Assembly (NCBI GenBank): GCA_023212695.1
Contig: JALCCG010000038.1
Span: 49,868 to 113,867 of the forward strand
Direction of reading: 5' to 3'
Origin: Sporisorium sorghi
Lineage: Eukaryota > Basidiomycota > Ustilaginomycetes > Ustilaginales > Ustilaginaceae
Length of the DNA stretch: 64,000 bases
Positions 1 to 10,339 of the stretch are shown here, piece by piece. The notes beneath the pieces were generated by a model. It was not told where the DNA came from. It saw only the letters and a list, made by a program, of their open reading frames with translations, and did no database searches. The translations under genes and the position numbers were made by a program. How positions within the stretch are numbered: the first letter of the stretch is position 1; each line of letters opens with the position of its first letter.

Positions 1-249
1 TGACCGATTCGGAAAGTGGAGCGTCTCACTCGGCCGAAATTTGTGTCGGCTCGGGATTCGGCTCTCAAAAATCTCGTTTTTTTAGGAAGAAAAAGAAAAA
101 AAGTGGATTTTGGTTTTTTTCTAGCGAAAACGTCAAAATTGATTTTTTTGGTGCGTCGTTCTTCTCATGCTTTTCCTCATCGTCGTCACCATCATCACCA
201 TCATCGATCCAGGATAGCCTTGCTGTAACGCAAGCAGCATCAGCGAAAG

Positions 250-3200
250 ATGGCAGACGCACAGGTCCTCACACCGGACCAAATACAGCAGATCCTAGCT
301 GCTCAGCAACAGCAGGCTTCGACATCCTCAGCCCCAGCAGCAGCATCATCGCAACCGCCACAACACCGACTCAAGACTTCCTTTGCGAAACGCCGCTCTT
401 TCGAGCCCTTCTACACCGGCGGTGCTACCGCACTTACACCCGATGGTACACTCCTGTTCGCAACGCTCAACGAGCAGGTCACCGTGGTCGAAGTGGCCAC
501 GGGCAATGTCGTGCAGCGCATCGAGGGGGATACAGAAGAGGTGACTGCGCTCGCCGTTACGCCGACGGGGTCGCACCTAATTGTGGCGTCAAGGTCATTG
601 GCGCTGAGCATCTTTGCGCTGCCGGAGTGCAAGCTTGTCAGGACGATCCCCAAGAGCCACCTTAGCCAGGTCAACCTCATGTGCGTCGATCCCACGGGCA
701 CGCTGCTCGCCACGGGCGGGTCGGACGGTGTGGCTAAAGTGTGGGATATCGACGGCGGGTTCTGCACGCATGCGTTCAAGGGTCATGCCGGCGTCGTGTC
801 TGCTCTGGCTTGGAATATGCCGCCTACCACTACGTCGACGGTTACGACGGGGAAGAAGAACAAGTCCAAGTCGAAACCATCTAGCAACGCACGAACGATC
901 CAGCTGCTCACTGGCTCTGTGGATGGCAAAGTGCGCGCGTGGGACCTCAACAACCCCGCTGAGCTGCACAAGCCCATCGCTACACTCTCGGGTCACGATT
1001 CCGTCGTGCGAGGTATCGCGGTCACCGACGACGGCGCGACCGTTGTCACTGGTTCCCGCGATCGCACGCTGGTCGTGTGGCGTCTTCCCACCGCAGGAAC
1101 CGCGAACGCAGCGGGTTGGAAGCAAGCCGAGACGCTGTCCGCCAACGAAGGCATCGAGTCGGTCGGATTCTTGCCACCTTCGACTATAAGCGGCGCTGCG
1201 CAAAACGTCTTCTGGACCGGCGGCTCGGACGGCACTCTGCGTTTGTGGGACGTCTCCTCCTCCGCCATCATCGCCCGCGAACCCAAAAGCTTCAACGAAC
1301 ACCTCGCGCTGCAGGCCAGGCAACAGCGCTCCAAACGAAACGACAACGACGACGAGGAGACGCGCGCCATCACCGCCGTGCACTACGTCGCCTCCCACCC
1401 CACGCCGTGCCTTGTGTCGGTGCATGCGGACCAGAACATCGTCTTCCGATCCGTCGGCGACGCTGCGTCTGTGCCGCTGAAGAAGGTGCGTCAACTGATT
1501 GGGTTCAACGACGAGATTGTTGATCTGGCGCTGCTGTCATCGAACGACTCGGCTGCGAGCGAGGAAACGCATCTGGCGGTGGCGACCAACAGCCGGTCGC
1601 TGCGCATGTACACGCTGGGCAAAGACGACGAGACGACCGTGGAGCTGCTGGCGGGGCATACGGATATCGTGCTGTGCGTGGATCGGTCGCCGGATAAGCG
1701 GTTGTTGGCGTCAGGCGCCAAAGACAAGACGGTGCGCATTTGGGCGTGGGTGCCGTCCTCCCGCCTAGCCTTCAGCGCGGAGGAAAAAGCGTCGGACGAT
1801 GCGGGGCGGAAGGTGTCTCGGCGCGACACCGCTGCTGCTGCGAGTGCAGATGGTGGTGAAGAGGGTGAGTGGGTGTGCGTGGCGACCTGTGAGGGGCACG
1901 CTGAGTCCGTCGGCGCCGTCGCGTTTGCCCGCCGCCCCGCTGCGGCCGGTGCGGCCGGTGCGCCGTTCATCGTCACCGCTTCGCAGGACCGCACGGTCAA
2001 AGTGTGGGACCTCTCGCCGCTCAACACGCTTCTCTCGTCCAGCGCACCTCTCACGCAACCTCTGCACCTCAAGAGCCTCACCACGCAACGCGTGCACGAA
2101 AAAGACGTCAACTGCCTCGACGTCAGCCCGAACAACGCCATGCTCGCCACGGGCTCCCAGGACCGCACCGCCAAGGTTTTTTCCCTTGTCTTCCACCCAC
2201 CTTCCTCGGGGAACGCGGCGTCGGCACGCCTGACCACGCTCGCGACGCTCAAGGGCCACAAGCGCGGCATCTGGGCCTGTCGTTTCTCCCCCACCGACCT
2301 TGCTCTCGCCACCGCCTCGGGCGACAAGACCGTGCGCCTGTGGTCGCTCAAGACCTTCGCGTCCGTAAAGCTCTTCCAGGGCCATACGAACAGCGTGCTC
2401 AAGCTGGCGTTCCTGTCGGCGGGGATGCAGCTCCTCTCGTGCGCAGGCGACGGCCTGGTCAAGGTGTGGAACATCAAGGATGAGGAGTGCGCCACGACCG
2501 TCGATGCGCACGACGACAAGGTCTGGACGCTAGCCGTCGCTCGGACAGAGGCGTGGTTCGTCAGCGCCGCTGCGGACGGCACTATCCACACGTGGCACGA
2601 CCGCACCGAGGAGGAGAAGGAGGAGAAGCGGATCGAAAAAGAAGAAGAGGTGAGGATGGAGCAGGAGTTTGGCAACATGTTGACGAGGAAGGACTGGAGG
2701 AACGCCATCACGCTGGCGCTGCAGATGGGCCAGCCGAGGCGGTTGTTGGGGCTGTTTACGCATGTGAGTGCCAGCCGGCCCGAGGGGCGGGCGCGCGACG
2801 GGGGGTTGTTGGCGTCGGTTCTGGGTGGTGATAGCGACGACGAGGATGGAGAGATCAACTTGATTGGGGAGGACGATGCGGCGCTGGAGGCTGTTGGCAT
2901 CAAATCGCGTCGTCGTCGTCCCGCTGCGAAACCAGCCTCTTCCACCATCGCGGACGCAAGCACCGACGCAGACGCAACATCAATCACAGGCCTCGCCTCG
3001 GTCGACTCGATCATCGCCACCCTCCCACCACCACACCTCATCCAGCTGCTCATCTACATCCGCGACTGGAACACATCGACACGCACCTCGCCCATCGCGC
3101 AAACGCTGCTGCACGCCATCCTCTCGACGCACACCGCCGCGCACCTGATCTCGATCTTTGCAGCCTCGCTCAAAACACACAGGGCTGCGCTGGCGGAGCG

Positions 3201-3537
3201 GCTGGAGAACGAGGAGCTGGGCATCACGGCTGCGGTGGGCGACAAGCAGCGGGCGAGGGAGAGGAGACTGGAGAAGGAGAGGAACGTCGATCTGGGCACG
3301 CTGGTGGAAGGCTTGTTGCCGTATACGGAGAGGCACTGGCAGCGGGCGGATCGGACGTTGATTGAGGCGAGTATGCTGGAGTATAGTGTCGAGGCGATGG
3401 ATACGCTGTTGGGTGGAGATGGGGATGAGGAGGGGGAGGAAGAGGAAGGCGAGGGGGAGACGTTCGGTGATCAGCTCGGTGAGGTGCAGGATGAGGATGA
3501 GGACGTCGACATGTCGGATGCCGAGTCGTCGTCATAG
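250..3537 (+). CDS. UTP13: Utp13-like WD40 protein of the U3 snoRNP / SSU processome
   Basis: 1095 residues, no intron, ATG in a good context (AAAGATGG). This is a tandem WD40 protein: about a dozen repeats between roughly residues 50 and 790, with blade ends such as VWDIDG, AWDLNN, LWDVSS, RIWAW, VWDLSP, LWSLK and VWNIKD. It is followed by a charged helical segment (EEKEEKRIEKEEE) and a C-terminal region (about residues 800-1010, with RKDWRNAITLALQMGQP) that matches the Utp13 C-terminal domain of yeast Utp13 and human TBL3. By family knowledge it is a nucleolar subunit of the UtpB subcomplex, needed for early 18S rRNA processing. The extreme C-terminus is a run of Asp/Glu, common in nucleolar proteins. 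Compared with yeast (about 817 residues) it is long because of low-complexity insertions between blades. It converges on the tyrosyl-tRNA synthetase gene with about 130 bp between stop codons. Confidence 0.93.
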   Translation: MADAQVLTPDQIQQILAAQQQQASTSSAPAAASSQPPQHRLKTSFAKRRSFEPFYTGGATALTPDGTLLFATLNEQVTVVEVATGNVVQRIEGDTEEVTALAVTPTGSHLIVASRSLALSIFALPECKLVRTIPKSHLSQVNLMCVDPTGTLLATGGSDGVAKVWDIDGGFCTHAFKGHAGVVSALAWNMPPTTTSTVTTGKKNKSKSKPSSNARTIQLLTGSVDGKVRAWDLNNPAELHKPIATLSGHDSVVRGIAVTDDGATVVTGSRDRTLVVWRLPTAGTANAAGWKQAETLSANEGIESVGFLPPSTISGAAQNVFWTGGSDGTLRLWDVSSSAIIAREPKSFNEHLALQARQQRSKRNDNDDEETRAITAVHYVASHPTPCLVSVHADQNIVFRSVGDAASVPLKKVRQLIGFNDEIVDLALLSSNDSAASEETHLAVATNSRSLRMYTLGKDDETTVELLAGHTDIVLCVDRSPDKRLLASGAKDKTVRIWAWVPSSRLAFSAEEKASDDAGRKVSRRDTAAAASADGGEEGEWVCVATCEGHAESVGAVAFARRPAAAGAAGAPFIVTASQDRTVKVWDLSPLNTLLSSSAPLTQPLHLKSLTTQRVHEKDVNCLDVSPNNAMLATGSQDRTAKVFSLVFHPPSSGNAASARLTTLATLKGHKRGIWACRFSPTDLALATASGDKTVRLWSLKTFASVKLFQGHTNSVLKLAFLSAGMQLLSCAGDGLVKVWNIKDEECATTVDAHDDKVWTLAVARTEAWFVSAAADGTIHTWHDRTEEEKEEKRIEKEEEVRMEQEFGNMLTRKDWRNAITLALQMGQPRRLLGLFTHVSASRPEGRARDGGLLASVLGGDSDDEDGEINLIGEDDAALEAVGIKSRRRRPAAKPASSTIADASTDADATSITGLASVDSIIATLPPPHLIQLLIYIRDWNTSTRTSPIAQTLLHAILSTHTAAHLISIFAASLKTHRAALAERLENEELGITAAVGDKQRARERRLEKERNVDLGTLVEGLLPYTERHWQRADRTLIEASMLEYSVEAMDTLLGGDGDEEGEEEEGEGETFGDQLGEVQDEDEDVDMSDAESSS

Positions 3538-3668
3538 CGAGTCACACTGCTGCTTGCTTCTATCGCTGTTGTACACCTCTCTCTCTGCTCGCAATCAGAA
3601 CCTCAACACACAAGCGTACATCCCGTTGTGAAGTAACTTTTCTTTTGATCGCATGTCAGCGCCGCACT

Positions 3669-5177
3669 CTACACCACCAAAACCACCTTGACCGCCGCCT
3701 TTCCCGCCCGCAGCAAGCACATCCTTCCCCCGCCCTTCTCGCCCTCGACCAAATCCGCCTCCCCAACCATCTCCCCCGCACTCTGCTGAACATTATTGAC
3801 ATACAACCCCCCACTCTGCAACAGCCTCTTTGCCTCGCCTCTACTCTTGACCAGCCCCGCCGCGACCACGACCTTCGTCAGATCCGCACCGACGACCTCG
3901 TCCCGTGGCAGCTCGGCGAGTAGGCCCTCAGCGCGCAGCGCGGCGGTGTCCACTTTCCCCAAAGCCTGCTTCGCCGCGTTGACGGGGTCGTCGGAGGAGG
4001 CCGTATGGGAGAACAGCAGCTGTGCGAGCGCTCTACACCTCTCGGCAGCTGCTGGGCCGCGGATCAGTTGCGTCATGTGCATCGCCAGCGTCTGCTGCGC
4101 CGACCTCTTCCTCTCCTCGCCCCTGTGCTTGCTCAGTACCTCCTCGACCGCCTCCGGCGAGAGCAGCGTCAAACACCTCAAGTAGCGCGCCACATCGTGA
4201 TCCGTCGTGCGCAGGAAGAACTGGTAAAACTCCCAATCGCTCGTCTTCTCCGCACTTAGCCACACGGCGTTGCCTGCGCTCTTGCCAAATTTTTCCCCCG
4301 AGTGCGTGGTGAGCAGCGGCAGGGTCAGGCCGTACGCCGGGTCGGTGTCCAGCGAGTGCGTGCGGCGGATCAGGTCGATCCCCGCAGCGATGTTGCCGAG
4401 CTGGTCCGAGCCGCCGACTTGGACTGTGCAGGCGTGCGTTGTGTGCAGGTACGCAAAGTCGAACGCTTGCAGCAGCTGGTATGAGAATTCGGTGTACGAC
4501 ATTCCCCCCGAGCTGGAGCTGAGGCGGGAGGCGACACTGTCGCGCGCGAGCATCTGCGTCAACCGCGCGTGCCGCCCCACGCTCCCCAGAAACTCCAGCA
4601 GAGACACGCCGCTCATCCAGTCGTAGTTGTTCATCAGCGAAACACCCATCCCCGGCCCCACACCCTGCGGGTCACGCGTACCGTGCTCGACGCCATACCA
4701 CTCCTGCACATTACCAAAAAATTGCCGGAGCTGCGATTTGATCGCAGCCACATTGCGGTCCAGCGTCGACTTGTCTAGGGCGTTCCGCTCAGAGCTGCGG
4801 CCGGAAGGGTCGCCAATGCTGCCAGTTGCCCCGCCAACGAGCACGATCGCGCGGTGGTTGTAGCGCGCGAAATGCGCGAGGGTGAGGAGGGGCAGGAGGT
4901 TGCCCACGTGGAGAGAGTCCGCGGACGGGTCGACGCCGGAGTAGACTGTGCGGGGCGCGGAGGCGAGGTGTGGGCGAAGGGCGCGTGAGGTGAGTGTGGC
5001 GACGAGGCCGCGCTGCTCGAGCTCGGTTATGAGGTCTGGGGATGGGGTGGTGGAGGAGGAGGATGACCAGCGTGCTAGCGTGGAGGGGCTGCGAAGGGCT
5101 GTTCGCGGCGGGGATCGCGCTATTGATGCATGGGAGAGTGTGATCAGCCTGCGAGCTGCATGTGCGCCTTTGATCAT
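3669..5177 (-). CDS. MSY1: Mitochondrial tyrosyl-tRNA synthetase
   Basis: About 502 residues from the ATG at 5177. The frame stays open further upstream but has no ATG there. The first 45 residues are rich in Arg, Ser and Ala without acidic residues, as in a mitochondrial presequence. The class I catalytic core shows YSGVDPSADSLHVGN (HIGH-type motif HVGN near residue 90), GGATGSIGDPSGRS, and the KMSKS equivalent KFGKS near residue 296. The C-terminal 80 residues (VVAAGLVKSRGEAKRLLQ) form an S4-like RNA-binding domain, the bacterial/mitochondrial TyrRS layout. It charges mitochondrial tRNA-Tyr. Both flanking genes, UTP13 and the nucleostemin-type GTPase, are also RNA or ribosome genes; the promoter must lie in the 283 bp before the GTPase stop codon. 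Confidence 0.94.
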   Translation of the reverse strand: MIKGAHAARRLITLSHASIARSPPRTALRSPSTLARWSSSSSTTPSPDLITELEQRGLVATLTSRALRPHLASAPRTVYSGVDPSADSLHVGNLLPLLTLAHFARYNHRAIVLVGGATGSIGDPSGRSSERNALDKSTLDRNVAAIKSQLRQFFGNVQEWYGVEHGTRDPQGVGPGMGVSLMNNYDWMSGVSLLEFLGSVGRHARLTQMLARDSVASRLSSSSGGMSYTEFSYQLLQAFDFAYLHTTHACTVQVGGSDQLGNIAAGIDLIRRTHSLDTDPAYGLTLPLLTTHSGEKFGKSAGNAVWLSAEKTSDWEFYQFFLRTTDHDVARYLRCLTLLSPEAVEEVLSKHRGEERKRSAQQTLAMHMTQLIRGPAAAERCRALAQLLFSHTASSDDPVNAAKQALGKVDTAALRAEGLLAELPRDEVVGADLTKVVVAAGLVKSRGEAKRLLQSGGLYVNNVQQSAGEMVGEADLVEGEKGGGRMCLLRAGKAAVKVVLVV

Positions 5178-5460
5178 CGTTTGCGTCGTTGTCGTCGTTG
5201 GGAGGGTGTGATGCTTTAGAAGAAAAGGAGCAAGTCGGGCCAAAAAGAAGAAATGGAAAAAGTCGAGGCTGTAAATCGGATCTCGGGAGACCCTTCTTCG
5301 CTCTCTCGCTCAACACTCTCTAGTCTAGTCGTGCCACACCTCGACGGACACTCTGTTCTCAACACAAAGCATCGTCGAGATCAAGCTGAATGGCACGCAC
5401 ACCCTAATCGCAAGCAAGGCGTCTTCAAGGTCATTACTTCACAGGCTGCAACATTGAGTA

Positions 5461-7860
5461 TCACAGCTCCTCTTCATACTGATCATCGACCTTCTCTGCC
5501 TTGTGCCCCTCTTCCTCCTCCTCGTCACTCTCCATATCCTGCCCCTCCAGTAGCACATCAAACATGCTCCCCGTGCCCTTCCTCTTGACCTCCTTCTCCG
5601 CCTTCACCGCCTTCACATTACCGAACATACCACCACCGATGCCCTTCCCATCACCATCACCCCTTGAAGCCTCGGACTCGCCCAGCCTCTGCTCCTGAAA
5701 CTGCCCTACCAGTCCGGCACCCGCACGGTCTGCTCGCTTCTTGAGCTTCTTGAGCTTGCGGCGGGAGGCGCCTGCCGAGGGCGCCATCTGCACCAGCTCT
5801 TGTGGCGAGAAGGCGAGCGAGAGTTCGGCGGTGCGTTTGGACGTTGCGGATGCGGCGGTGGCTTTGGCGGCGAGTTTGTCCGTCCATGCGTTTGTCGTTG
5901 CTTCGGCGGTAGAGTCGGGGAGGACCGAGGTGATGGCTTCATCGTCGTCGTCGTCGTCGTCGTCGTCAGAGTGAGGGTCCAGTCCAGGCACGCCGATGGT
6001 TCGACGGCGAGATGCAGCACCATCCATGCCGTCATCGTCGTCCGAATCATCACCGGAGTCGTCTGACCCAGAAGCCATTCGAGACCGTTTGCCTAGTGTA
6101 GATCGGCGTGATGTATCCGCCTCCTCCTCCGCCCTCTCGACCGCTGTAACAGGCTCGTGATCGTCCTGGATCTCTTCTTCCGGCTGCTGCTCTACTTCGT
6201 CCAGAGCATACGTCGGCGCAGGTGCCTCTGGCAGCGGTGCACTTGACTGTCCCGTGCCTGCACCGAACACCTCTGCATCCGCTTCGCCCAACAGCCACGC
6301 CAGATCAAACGCCTCGCTGAACCCGCTGAGGATGGCTGAACTTTGCTCGAGCTTCTTCTCCTCCGTGTCCACCCCGCCGATACTCTTGGTCAGCGCATCT
6401 GTCGCTCCACCACCGGCATTGGCCTTCGAATCGTCCGTCAGAATGGCAGAGCGATGCAATGCAGGCGGATGCGTGTAGTACTTGATGCGCCCGACATTCC
6501 AATCGTGCAGAACACTTCGCGCAGTACCGTCGATATCGATCTTGCCACCCCTCGTCATCCTACCACGCTGCACGGCGATGCGCATCAGCAGATCCTGTGC
6601 GTCCCCCTCCTGAAACCATTCCAGCCCATACACCTGCATTAGGTGTTCCGAGTCCACCCTGGCCATGATAGCCTCGACGGGGGTGATGGGATCCTCGACG
6701 AGCTCCACCTTGACCACGTTGCGCAGCAGAGCCGACTGACGTCGAATCTGGATTTCCTCGGCTGACAGCCCGAGCGCGGCGGCTCCTGCGGCGGATTCGT
6801 CGGAGAACACGATACCGGGGCAGTCGAGCAGGCGCACGGATTTGTCGAGCATGACGCTCTGCACCACCTTGGTGTGGCCGGGTGTGGAGGCGACGCTGCA
6901 GACGCGGGCGCGTTTGAGCGAGTTGATGAGGCTCGATTTGCCCACGTTGGGTGCACCGAATACACCCACTGCGATTGACGTTTTGAGGTTGAGACTGCGA
7001 GAGTAGTTCTTGATGAGTTGCAGCAGTGCACCGGCGCCGATGGCCTCGGATCCACCCGCGATCACGTCTGCTCCTGCAGCGGCCGAGGTGGGTTTGGAGT
7101 AGTTGACGGCATTGGCACCCTGCGAGAGGTTGGTGCGCTGCGACTGGGTCGAGGCTTTGAAGGCGAGCGTGGGGAAGTCGTGACGAAGGTAGCGGAGCCA
7201 TGCTTCGACGTTGGATTTGGGCACGAGATCGATCTTGTTGAGAATCAGAACGATCTTCTTGCCTGCGCGAAGCAGCATCCGTTCGGTCTCCAGAGATCGG
7301 CATCCGAGCGGATCACGCGCATCGAGCACTTCGAGCAGCACGTCGGCGTTGTCGACCACTTTGCGCAGTTCGCGCATGTACGCCTTGATGGAGCTGTCCC
7401 TTTTGCCCGTCAACGTAGGATCCAGCTGTAACCCTGATGATGCAAAGAACGCTTTGTCGTCTTCCTCGATCGATTCTGTTGTGGGCAAATCATGCGAGTT
7501 GGACGTTGCCGCTGCGCCTGCAATCTCGTCTCGCAACCTAGCTGCTGCGGCTGCACTGCCTTCAGCCGCATCGTCGAGCGTGGGCAGATCCATATCCATG
7601 TTCGCTTGCGCTCCATTCGCAGTTGCTGCCGAGCGTCGTTGAAGAGCTGCATGCTGTTGTTGCATCTGCTGCAGTTGTCGTGCTTTTCCCTTGCTGATGA
7701 GGCTGGTGAACTGGTTCTTGTTAAAGACGAAGCCGGCGTTGGTGGCCTGCTTGCCGACGCTGTTGGATGACCCCGAGACATTCTTGGCGTGTGACTGGGT
7801 GGCTGAGATCTTTGTCTTTTTGCGCGCCTGCCGATCTTCTTTTCGTTGTTGTCGACCCAT
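5461..7860 (-). CDS. NUG1: Nucleostemin-family circularly permuted GTPase (Nug1/GNL3-like)
   Basis: About 799 residues from the ATG at 7860; the open frame upstream lacks an ATG. The N-terminus is strongly basic (RQQRKEDRQARKKTK), as for nucleolar targeting. The GTPase motifs are in the permuted order of the YlqF/nucleostemin group: G4 NKIDLVP near residue 207, then G1 GAPNVGKSS near 301, then G3 DCPG near 348. By family knowledge Nug1/GNL3 acts in nuclear maturation and export of the 60S pre-ribosome. The C-terminal 300 residues are acidic and repetitive, including a seven-Asp run encoded by a GTC/GAC trinucleotide repeat near 5940-5970, and end in EEEEEG-like acidic patches. Yeast Nug1 is near 520 residues, so the acidic tail is an expansion. 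Which nucleostemin-type paralogue (Nug1, Grn1, GNL3L) it represents is not fully decided. Confidence 0.87.
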   Translation of the reverse strand: MGRQQRKEDRQARKKTKISATQSHAKNVSGSSNSVGKQATNAGFVFNKNQFTSLISKGKARQLQQMQQQHAALQRRSAATANGAQANMDMDLPTLDDAAEGSAAAAARLRDEIAGAAATSNSHDLPTTESIEEDDKAFFASSGLQLDPTLTGKRDSSIKAYMRELRKVVDNADVLLEVLDARDPLGCRSLETERMLLRAGKKIVLILNKIDLVPKSNVEAWLRYLRHDFPTLAFKASTQSQRTNLSQGANAVNYSKPTSAAAGADVIAGGSEAIGAGALLQLIKNYSRSLNLKTSIAVGVFGAPNVGKSSLINSLKRARVCSVASTPGHTKVVQSVMLDKSVRLLDCPGIVFSDESAAGAAALGLSAEEIQIRRQSALLRNVVKVELVEDPITPVEAIMARVDSEHLMQVYGLEWFQEGDAQDLLMRIAVQRGRMTRGGKIDIDGTARSVLHDWNVGRIKYYTHPPALHRSAILTDDSKANAGGGATDALTKSIGGVDTEEKKLEQSSAILSGFSEAFDLAWLLGEADAEVFGAGTGQSSAPLPEAPAPTYALDEVEQQPEEEIQDDHEPVTAVERAEEEADTSRRSTLGKRSRMASGSDDSGDDSDDDDGMDGAASRRRTIGVPGLDPHSDDDDDDDDDEAITSVLPDSTAEATTNAWTDKLAAKATAASATSKRTAELSLAFSPQELVQMAPSAGASRRKLKKLKKRADRAGAGLVGQFQEQRLGESEASRGDGDGKGIGGGMFGNVKAVKAEKEVKRKGTGSMFDVLLEGQDMESDEEEEEGHKAEKVDDQYEEEL

Positions 7861-8202
7861 CTTTGCGGTTCGATCACCCAACGGACGAGATGATGTTGTA
7901 GAAGAGTGAGAATAAGAGCAACAACAACACTTTTTTCTTCTCGAGACTCAGTCAAAAAAGTTTTTTTTTTTTTTTTTTTTTTTTTGGTTGATTAGGGTTT
8001 TGACACTTTTTTGGTGGAGGCATTTCAGCATTAGTAAAGCTTAAGTAAGCAAGAAGAATCAACAATGAGCTCGAAATCGGCTTCTCGGCACTCGAGCAGT
8101 CAATGTTGCTGCTGCTTGTACGACTCTATGACTCGTCCTTTCTTCCTTCCTACTTTGTACCACCATCATCCCATCGCTCCTTTTCCTCCTCATTAACATA
8201 CA
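7861..8202. promoter_or_regulatory. Bidirectional promoter region of NUG1 and ILV1, with a 25-bp poly(T) tract
   Basis: This 342-bp stretch separates two divergent start codons and must contain both promoters. It holds a 25-nt T run at 7961-7985, which could act as a nucleosome-excluding poly(dA:dT) element, and a pyrimidine-rich stretch (TTTCTTCCTTCC type) before the ILV1 ATG. I see no other gene in it. Confidence 0.5.
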
Positions 8203-10104
8203 ATGGCGGCAACCGCCTCTTCGTCCGCATCAGCGGCCTACCTCGCTGGACCTTTCCCATCTGGACGTGCTTTGACCGAAAATGATGTCGCCCCCACCGT
8301 GCCCCCCACACCCTCCGAGGAGACCTCTCCGCCCACGCATCTCTACACCGACCTGCCTCCGCATCTGATGCAAGCCGACAACACGCCCGACTACCTCCGC
8401 CTCATCCTCAACGCCGATGTCTACGATCTGGTCAAGCAAACCCCCTTGCAACCGGGAGTCAACCTGTCCGCAAAAACAGGCTGCCAAGTGTTGTTGAAGA
8501 GAGAAGACCTGCAGCCCGTGTTCAGCTTCAAGCTGCGCGGTGCGTTCAACATGATGCGCCAGCTCGACTCGGAGCAGAAGTGGAAGGGTGTCATTGCGTG
8601 TTCGGCGGGCAACCACGCGCAAGGTGTCGCCATGGCCGGTGCGCATCTGAGCATCCCGTGTACCATTGTCATGCCCAGGGGCACGCCGGAGATCAAGACG
8701 GCCAACGTGAAGCGCATGGGCGCCAAGGTGGTGCTGTTCGGCCAGGATTTTGACGAAGCTAAAGCCGAGTGTACACGGCTGTCCAAGGCGTACGGTTTGA
8801 CCATCATTCCGCCGTTTGACCACCCGCGCGTCATCGCCGGCCAGGGAACCATCGGCGTAGAGATCTGCAGACAGACAGACATGTCCAACGTCGACGCCAT
8901 CTTCTGCTGCGTCGGTGGCGGCGGGCTGCTCGCGGGTGTCGCTGCGTACATCAAGCGCATCGCCCCACCGCACGTTAAAGTCATTGGAGTCGAGACGTTC
9001 GACGCAGACGCACTCGCGCAGTCGCTCGAAGCCAACCGGCGCGTGCTGCTCAACGAAGTCGGGCTGTTTGCCGACGGTACTGCGGTGCGCATTGTCGGCG
9101 AGGAGTGCTTCCGCATCTGCCGCGAGACTGTTGACGGCGTAGTGCGCGTGAACAACGACGAGATCTGCGCCGCGATCAAGGACACGTTTGAGGATACGCG
9201 CTCGATTCCCGAGCCGTCTGGCGCGCTGGCTGTCGCGGGCATGAAGCGCTACATCGCCACGCACGGTCTACAGGGATCGGGCAAGAAGTTTGTCGCGCTC
9301 GTCTCGGGGGCGAATATGAACTTTGGCAGGCTGCGCTTCGTCGCCGAACGTGCCGAGTTGGGCGAGAACAAGGAGGCGCTGCTCAGCGTAGAGATCCCCG
9401 AGGAACCGGGCGCTTTCCTCAAGCTGCACAACCACATCAACCCCAGGATGGTCACCGAGTTTAGCTATCGCTACGGCGACAGTAAAAAGGCGCAGATCTT
9501 GCTGTCGTTTATGCTCAACGGGTCCAAGGCTCCTCCGGCTGCCACTGGCGCTGCTGGTGCAGAAGCACAGGCGCCAGGAGCAGTGCCGGTTCCCGAGACC
9601 ATCCCGGCCTCGACCTCGTCCGAATCCACCAAACTCGCCTCCTCGACCGCCTCGATCGCCGACACCACCGCCGCACTCGCCGCGTCCACTCTGGGCACAT
9701 CGACCGAACTTGACTCGATCCTCGCCGCGCTCGCCGCCGACGGCATGACGCCCATCGATCTCTCGGGAGACGAAGTGTCCAAATCCCACCTGCGTTATCT
9801 GGTGGGAGGCAAGACGAATGTCCCCAACGAGCGCATTTTCCGCTTCGAGTTCCCCGAGCGCCCCGGTGCATTAAGGAAGTTCCTGGTGGGAATGCAGAGC
9901 GGCTGGAACGTGTCGCTCTTTCATTACAGGAACCACGGTGCGGATATGGGCAAAATCCTGCTAGGTATCCAGGCGCCCAAGGAGGACGATGTCAAGTTGG
10001 AGGCGTTCTTGAAGGAGTTGGGGTATCAGTATCACGAGGAGACCAACAACCCGGTGTTGAGGAGGTATTTGGGCGCGCCTGCTGCGGCTGCTGCTACGTC
10101 GTAG
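8203..10104 (+). CDS. ILV1: Threonine dehydratase (threonine deaminase), PLP-dependent
   Basis: 633 residues, single exon, ATG at 8203. It deaminates threonine to 2-oxobutanoate, the first committed step of isoleucine synthesis. The catalytic domain carries the PLP lysine in [10 protein letters not shown] (Lys about 110), the [10 protein letters not shown] substrate loop (about 130-139) and the glycine-rich phosphate loop VGGGGLLAG (about 237-245). Two C-terminal ACT-like regulatory domains (about 375-450 and 545-625) are typical of the isoleucine-inhibited biosynthetic enzyme. They are separated by an unusually long Ala/Ser/Thr-rich insert of about 75 residues. The N-terminus has few basic residues, so a mitochondrial presequence is not obvious although yeast Ilv1 is mitochondrial. 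It converges on the ABC transporter gene, with 235 bp between. Confidence 0.95.
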   Translation: MAATASSSASAAYLAGPFPSGRALTENDVAPTVPPTPSEETSPPTHLYTDLPPHLMQADNTPDYLRLILNADVYDLVKQTPLQPGVNLSAKTGCQVLLKREDLQPVFSFKLRGAFNMMRQLDSEQKWKGVIACSAGNHAQGVAMAGAHLSIPCTIVMPRGTPEIKTANVKRMGAKVVLFGQDFDEAKAECTRLSKAYGLTIIPPFDHPRVIAGQGTIGVEICRQTDMSNVDAIFCCVGGGGLLAGVAAYIKRIAPPHVKVIGVETFDADALAQSLEANRRVLLNEVGLFADGTAVRIVGEECFRICRETVDGVVRVNNDEICAAIKDTFEDTRSIPEPSGALAVAGMKRYIATHGLQGSGKKFVALVSGANMNFGRLRFVAERAELGENKEALLSVEIPEEPGAFLKLHNHINPRMVTEFSYRYGDSKKAQILLSFMLNGSKAPPAATGAAGAEAQAPGAVPVPETIPASTSSESTKLASSTASIADTTAALAASTLGTSTELDSILAALAADGMTPIDLSGDEVSKSHLRYLVGGKTNVPNERIFRFEFPERPGALRKFLVGMQSGWNVSLFHYRNHGADMGKILLGIQAPKEDDVKLEAFLKELGYQYHEETNNPVLRRYLGAPAAAAATS

Positions 10105-10257
10105 TCTTTTCGCACTGTGCTTGTCATCTTCGCATCGCAATATCAGTTTCGCAGGATGAAACACATGCTCAAATCTCTGTGCTCGCTCACGACGTGCGGG
10201 AAGGCTTCAGTGTGTTGTGGGGCGACGGTCGACGTCGTTTTCGACATAAAGGGGATC

Positions 10258-10284
10258 TTGAAACTTGAAACTTGAAACTTCAGT
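10258..10284. repeat. Short tandem repeat, unit TTGAAAC
   Basis: Three and a half copies of the heptamer TTGAAAC lie between the convergent ILV1 and ABC-transporter genes. This is a simple repeat with no evident function. Confidence 0.6.
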
Positions 10285-10339
10285 GTGTGTTCTGGTTGGG
10301 GCAAAAGCTTGATTCTGCTCTTCTATTCTACACCACCCC

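Noticed and set aside
5178..5243. Upstream extension of the mitochondrial TyrRS frame
   Set aside because: There is no ATG in this part; the ATG at 5177 begins a good mitochondrial presequence.
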